A program made the translations under genes and the position numbers. Below are positions 58,944 to 64,000 of a stretch of DNA of 64,000 nt, piece by piece (the first letter of the stretch is position 1; each line of letters opens with the position of its first letter). Location: the NCBI GenBank assembly GCA_944474755.1, contig OX104113.1, forward strand, positions 66,732,074 through 66,796,073. The letters run 5' to 3'. This DNA is from Limnoperna fortunei. Taxonomy: Eukaryota > Mollusca > Bivalvia > Mytilida > Modiolidae. Below the pieces are notes generated by a model, which had not been told where the DNA came from, did no database searches, and was given only the letters and a program-made list of their open reading frames with translations.

Positions 58944-61900
58944 ATGACGAAGCTCTCGGTTGCTCTTTGGGTCTTGGTTGTGTGCTCTTCAGTTTTTGGT
59001 AAGTCCGGGTTTGTTTCGTTTGCTACAGTAATTTAGTTTTAATAACTTGTATCAAATATTCTTGGTTATGATCGTGACACCGATGTAGCAAGGTGTCAGA
59101 GGCTTGGATAAATAAGAAATTCTCGGGCTGTTCGGGAAATATGTCTAAGATTTGACGTTAAAACATTTTGGGCTATTCTTTAGATCAATATGGAAACCAT
59201 ATTATGAAATGCCTTAGATGGCTTAAGAAACTTTTGAACGTCCTAAATATTAAATTATGTAAATATCTACATGTATTTTAAGGAAACATCAGTAAATATA
59301 TGTATACAAGTTATATTTTGTGAACAAAGTTTTGGCGACCTTGTTTTTATCCGGTTTCTTCTTAGAGATGCGAAGCCGATCAAAACTAAACTTTGTGACT
59401 ATGTTGGGCTGACCTGAAGTTGTGCAATCAACTTTTAAAACTTCCAAGATGACCTCCATTTCAAAATGAACGCCGTTTAAAATAAAGTACATTTTGTAGA
59501 TAATTGTGATGGATAGAGCGATTTTAATGATTTGTGTACACTGATACAGTTGGGAAATCATGAAAGTTTCATGGCAAAAATTTGAAGTGATCGTCAACGT
59601 TATCCAATTTCAACGAAATTTTATTCTAGACATATTCTAATGTTGTTTCTTCGTTTCTTTCTTCTTTATTGTTGCTTAATTCCTTGCTTCATTGTAACTT
59701 TTAAAAAAATATGCGCCGATGAAAAATAAAACAACTTTTGTGTTGGCAGTCTAACACAGACTAACTAGTTACAATGAACAATTAAATAGATTATAAGATT
59801 TGATCCCTAAATGGAAATAAGAAATGAAAATAAAATATATACATGTAGTTCTTTACTAGGTCAATCTAATTATACAAAAATTAAGCAGTCATAAACGTTA
59901 TAAAGGGTAATATATAATACCCAACATAGATTCAACGTGCAGTTCGTGTAAATAATTTCTCCCGTTGTATTCTTTACATTACCTGTACACAAATACAATA
60001 GATTCAACGTGCAGTTCGTGTAAATAATGATTTCTCCCGTTGTATTCTTTACATTACCTGTACACATAGTCTCGATCACCCAGACGCATATATAATAGCG
60101 TCTGGGATCACCTTGTTGTAATTTCGCTACCAATAGGTGGAGACAAAACAATGATTCTATTTTTAGGGCCCTATTTTTAAACCAGGAAAACCACGCATAC
60201 TTATAATATGACGTCACATTCAGATTCACTCTTGATTGTGCACAACAATAATATTTGTTTAATTAATTGATAAAGTTATATTTTATAAAAATATTCAAAT
60301 GTAAACTTTGGCACAATTTTTTATACACTTCTTGATATGAACGGAAGTAATTTTTTAGGTAATAAAAATATCATCCAATCAAAAATTACGCCAAGTTTTG
60401 GGCGTAATTGTAAAGAGTTCAATATAGAAATGAATCCAGACGCACAAATGTAATTAAGCGTCTGGATGATCGAGACTACTGTACACAAATACAATGAGCC
60501 ACACTTTTAGCTCACCCAAATGGTCATACGGGCTATTGTCATCTCTTTGCTTACTTCGTCGTCATCGTCAGCGTCGGAGTCTGTTAACCTTTTACATTTT
60601 AATCTTCTTCTCTGAAACCACTTGGCCATTGAAACCAAATTTGGCCATAATATTCATTGGATGGACCTTTACAAAGTTTGTGTTTTCATTCGGATTGGAA
60701 AACTAATACGACTAAAATTCAAAATGGCCGCCACCGCTGGGAAAAAGTTTAAAAAGGCTTCTTCTCTGGAACCTGTTAAGCAATCGAAACAAAACTTACT
60801 ACCAATATTGTTGGATGGTCCAATATACAGTTTATTTTTTTATAAATATTGGAAAATCAAATTGGCCAACAACGCAGGACTTAATTTAACAAAAGACCCT
60901 ACGGGAAAAAGGCTCCTTCTATGAAATCGGTTAGGCAAATGAAACAAAACTTACTAGCAATATTGATTGAATGGTCCTCTAATAAGTTATTTTTTTTATC
61001 CCAATTGGAAATTCAAAATGGCCGTCAGCGCAGGACAATTTAACATAGGACCTTATGGGAAAGAGTTTTAAAATGCTTCTTTGAAACCGGTTAACCAATC
61101 GAAACAAAACTTACTACCAATATTGTTTGGATGGTCCCATGAAAAGTTTTTTTATACCAATCGAAAAATTAAAATGGCCAACACCGCAGGACTTAATTTA
61201 ACATGGGATCTCATGGGAAAAAGTTGTAAAAGTCTTCTTCACTGAAACCGGTTAACCAATGAAAACAAAGCTTACTAGCAATATTGTTTACATGGGTGCT
61301 ATATAAAGTTTATTTTTTTGTCAATCGGAAGATCAAAATGGCCAACACCGCAGGACTTAGTTTCACATTAGACCCTGCGAGAAAAAGTTTTAAAAGGCTT
61401 CTTCTCTGAAACCGGTTAAGTAATGAAAATACAATTTACTAGCAATATTGTTTGGATTGTCCTTTGTACAGTTTATTGAAAATTACAGGACTAAGTTCAA
61501 CGTCATGGAAATGCCATCTTTATTGCCTATAAAATCAGGTGAGCAATACAGGCTCTTAAGAGCCTCTGGTTCGATTGTGTAATTTAGTTGTTTGTTTATT
61601 TTTGTTAAGTATTTAAAATTGTATATGTTTTACTTGTCATATGCACAGGAATGTATTTTACTATATTGCGAAATTATATTGAATACATGTATTTTCTTAG
61701 CCTTTGTGTGAAATCGTGTTTTTGTCAGTTTTGGCATCGATTTTTATTAAAAAATTTCTACACCACAAAATTTCAAAAAGGATTAGGTACAGTGTATAAA
61801 AAAAGGCTAAAATCAATATTCTACTCGCCATACGTTTTGGAAAACAATGTCACAAAACGTTTCGTATCAACAGGGCATGTGCACGGTAAAAAATCCCTGC

Positions 61901-64000
61901 TGATTAATTTCCATAATTTAAATGCAAGTTCTATATTTATCTGTAATAACTCTCAATGTGACCAGCGGTATAACTCATCTCGTTCACATCTTTGGGTATT
62001 TGAAGACTCCAAACACAGATGCTAACAGCTGAAAGAGGATCCTAATGGTTATAATACGGTAAGTCTGAAAGGGGATCATAGTTGATTTAATTGATTGATT
62101 GGATGTTTGCCGTATTTCCGCTATTTTCAGAACGAAAAGAAGTTAACAAACAACAAATCCATTCGGGAAAGATGGGCCAATAGCCCAAGAAATTTGAATG
62201 CCATTGGAAACGTATGAGGTATAAGAAAGTGAGGAAAATTAAGCCTTTTGTACCGGCTACAACTACCCTACCATTTTCGACATCTACAAAAGTGGTCCTT
62301 ATCGTTCAAGGAACGTGGCACTCTTCAAACATGTTACCCACCACAGCCCAGGCTTTCCTTATTATGACGTGACAACCCTAACGAGAGGGCATCCCCTATC
62401 CGCAACCGGTGGACTCGCTAGGAAACCTGCTGGGTCGAGTACTGAGAACAATTCCAGTATCGTCATAGACCATAGTGGGTGACGTGTTTGGAAAGTGCCA
62501 CGCTCTTGAAAGATGAAAGACCCTTTTGAAAAAGTATGCACATTTTAGCCTCTATAAATGGCTTAATTTTCTGTACTTACTTGTAGGTCCATATTTTTCC
62601 AGTGGCATTAAAAATATTGTTCCAACGTCTTACACCTTGGTCTCGTTGATTTTTTGGTTTAATAATTAAATTAATTAATTAATTAATTGATTGATTAACT
62701 CTGGAAACTATAAACCCGTATTATAAAATAGTTTAATTTAATTTTTCAGGTACAGATTTTGAAAATGTTCAAAAGATTGAACAAATAGATGTTAATCTAC
62801 GTAGATTTCCACGTGACCTTTCAAATGATATATCACGTCCATTCATTTTGAAAGTAAGCGAAAAGATAAGATTCCTTGCTGCTAAACGAATAAATTCAAA
62901 GTTGGATTTGAAAATTACAAGGCGTATAATGAACAAAATTGGCAACGTTAGATACATAGTCCCAGATGATGTTGATTATGTAACAACAAAAGCGGCAGAA
63001 ATTGGTACGGCAGTCGGGTTGGGAGAGTCGGTAATTGGAACAGCGGTAGGGGCCGCGTCAGCTTCAGCTGGTGTTGCCACTGCAGTGGGATTTTTCGTAT
63101 TTCAGATCCTAAAGATGGGTCTAGACCTTGGCGACGCTGGCGGCTATGGAAAAATGGGAACTCTAGAAAATTATATTACTATAAATGAGAAAGTAGTCAG
63201 TAAACTCAAGGAAACCTTTATAGAAAACGAAGCAAAATATCCTTCAGAAATCGGACCTTTAGATAAGATATCGAATGATGACTTAAATACAAAGTTAGTG
63301 GAACAATTGAATATAATGATAAATCCTGATAACAATGAGCCTCTTTTTGAAGCAATGTGGGAAAAGCTACTCAATCAAATAAAAAACGGGAAAATAAAAG
63401 ATTCCGAATCACTAGATGAATCTAGAATAGAAATGTATCTCAATGAAGTTGATCTTGAGCAAGTTTTCCGAAAGTTTATAACTTTCATTTGCATTCAACA
63501 AAACGGCAAAATAATTGATAGAGGAAATGCCGACTTGCGTTGTTCATATAAAGACAAAAGGTCTTGTGAATCAAGTTACTCATGGCCATTGAAACAGGGA
63601 GACCTGTATGCAGAATTTAAAAGTACCCGTTTGAATGGAACATGTATACATGCACAATATATACTTAAAACCATATGTAATGAAAATCATCTATCCTACA
63701 ACACTGAAACAGGACTTTGCATCGTCGACGAAAACTATTGTAAAATGAAAGGAGCTGACTGGGGATATAACAAAAGAATTAAGGAAAATGACTGTATAAT
63801 AAACCAAGGCCAAGAAGTAGCAGAATCTATTTTTGGTACGACTATCGTCCGAGGGCTCAAACAACTATTTGATCCCAAACAATATAAACCCTGTCATCCG
63901 AATGAATTCGACGACGTATATTTCTGTAGACTTGTAAAATGTTTCGAAAACGAGGAGCAAAACGGTGGATTTTGTTATCCAAAATGCAAAAATGGATTCC
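58944..64000 (+). CDS. Large secreted protein with hydrophobic segment and Cys-rich region, partial
   Basis: Exon 1 58944-58998, donor GTAAGT, intron of 3751 bp, exon 2 from 62750 (acceptor TTTTTCAG), open to the window edge. At least 435 residues. Signal peptide MTKLSVALWVLVVCSSVFG. Residues 20-100 are charged and probably helical. Residues 103-141 are a Gly/Ala/Val-rich hydrophobic segment (GTAVGLGESVIGTAVGAAS onward, then FFVFQILKMG). Residues 150-260 are mixed helical. From residue 266 a Cys-rich region has 13 Cys, ending FCYPKCKNGF at the edge. The hydrophobic stretch could be membrane-inserting or a buried helix pair; this is inference. I do not recognise the family. Exon 1 has the same length and phase as that of the 51.8-kb gene. 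Continuous coding over 1.25 kb of AT-rich DNA strongly supports exon 2. Confidence 0.85.
59001..59925. other. Intron 1 of the large secreted protein gene, unassigned part
   Basis: No feature recognised. The minus-strand frame at 59289-59597 has no domain. Confidence 0.4.
59930..60066 (+). repeat. ~70-bp tandem duplication (MITE target)
   Basis: AGATTCAACGTGCAGTTCGT onward to CTTTACATTACCTGTACACA occurs at 59929-59998 and 60000-60066, with one 3-nt difference (AATGATT against AATT). The second copy is interrupted by the MITE at 60067, and its continuation AAATACAAT resumes at 60487. Confidence 0.9.
60067..60478. mobile_element. 412-bp MITE with 21-bp TIRs and 9-bp target duplication
   Basis: The left end TAGTCTCGATCACCCAGACG and the complement of the right end TAGTCTCGATCATCCAGACG differ at one position. 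Direct repeats CTGTACACA flank it at 60058-60066 and 60479-60487. The uninterrupted duplicate at 59.99 kb shows the pre-insertion sequence. Each end is itself a hairpin (CCAGACGC ... GCGTCTGG). A 9-bp duplication fits Mutator-like (MULE) elements better than hAT (8 bp) or Tc1 (2 bp). No coding sequence. Confidence 0.95.
60493..61577 (+). repeat. Element with internal tandem array (~137-164-bp units)
   Basis: Five units are marked by (A)ATGGCC at 60724, 61018, 61174 and 61338, with a variant ATTGGCC at 60861. Each holds GGTTAACCAATCGAAACAAA, ACTACCAATATTG, GGATGGTCC and CGCAGGACTTAATTTAAC blocks. The ends carry short inverted motifs: TTTTAGCTCACCC (60507) and TCAGGTGAGCAATACAGGCT (61537). The end motif resembles one I recall from bivalve repeats. 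Open frames at 60494-60924 are repeat by-products. Confidence 0.8.
61651..62025 (+). other. Open frame in intron, probably non-coding
   Basis: A 124-codon frame rich in Phe, Asn, Ser and Lys with several Cys. No domain, no conserved promoter, and it lies within the intron of the large secreted-protein gene. It could be an unrecognised alternative exon, but composition fits random AT-rich DNA. Confidence 0.15.
62083..62466 (-). repeat. Dispersed repeat R1, reverse copy in intron
   Basis: Reverse R1 blocks: tail (TTGATTGGATGTTTGCCG), CCATTGGAAACGTATGAGGT, TTTGTACCGGCTACAACTAC, GGTCCTTATCGTTCAAGGAA, CAGGCTTTCCTTATTATGAC and CATCCCCTATCCGCAACCGG. Confidence 0.75.
62468..62695 (+). repeat. Dispersed repeat R1, forward copy head-to-head with the previous one
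   Basis: CCATAGTGGGTGACGTGTTT, GGAAAGTGCCACGCTCTTGA, GAAAGACCCTTTTG and TCCATATTTTTCCAGTGGCA, followed by a TTAATTAATTAATTGATTGA stretch. It ends about 55 bp before exon 2 of the large secreted-protein gene. Confidence 0.75.

Noticed and set aside
60494..60924. Plus-strand frames of 70 and 100 codons
   Set aside because: They cross units of a degenerate tandem repeat and overlap each other in different frames.

Overview
This is a eukaryotic, AT-rich, gene-poor window dominated by decayed and non-autonomous mobile DNA. The repeat content (tRNA-headed SINEs, a dispersed family R1 in at least nine pieces, a Penelope-like element, Tc1/mariner, Ty3/gypsy and LINE remnants) and the AT-rich introns suggest a bivalve mollusc, most likely a mytilid mussel. 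That assignment rests on recalled repeat motifs and is an inference. There are no prokaryotic genes, operons, rRNA or functional tRNA genes, and most open frames are short and random.

Layout. 0-9 kb: mostly unassigned AT-rich DNA with a 1.53-kb inverted repeat, a degenerate SINE and a dispersed-repeat fragment. 9-15 kb: antisense LINE reverse-transcriptase remnant (9.04-9.40), partial SINE (9.5), a large hairpin plus a ~0.4-kb tandem duplication (12.6-13.6), the 3' end of another retroelement (13.8-14.4) and an antisense Ty3/gypsy RT remnant with its catalytic LLDD box (14.46-14.88). 18-22.3 kb: full-length SINE, a broken transposon-type ORF, oppositely oriented 22-bp minisatellites, a near-perfect 37-bp palindrome and two R1 copies. 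26.07-27.57: a complete but dead Tc1/mariner element with TIRs and TA target duplication. 28.4: a SINE with a perfect 12-bp target duplication. 33-43 kb: a cluster of diverged ~2-kb duplicated units, one carrying a ~1.2-kb CAA-rich minisatellite. 43.1-47.4: a nearly intact Penelope-like element (RT plus GIY-YIG endonuclease) on the minus strand, broken by a single in-frame stop and flanked by (TA)n tracts. 51.6-53.4: a complete three-exon gene for a small acidic secreted protein. 56-57.6: a TIR-bounded element with an integrase remnant. 58.5-64.0: a second secreted-protein gene, cut by the window edge, whose ~3.75-kb intron holds a MITE with a 9-bp target duplication, a tandem-repeat element and two head-to-head R1 copies.

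The two real genes are the main biological content. They share a promoter block, a signal-peptide exon of identical length (55 nt) and the same intron phase, but encode unrelated mature proteins: a cysteine-free acidic peptide of about 70 residues, and a large protein with a Gly/Ala-rich hydrophobic segment followed by a cysteine-rich region. This looks like a locus in which a promoter plus secretion exon was duplicated and joined to different mature-protein exons. All functions beyond secretion are unknown.
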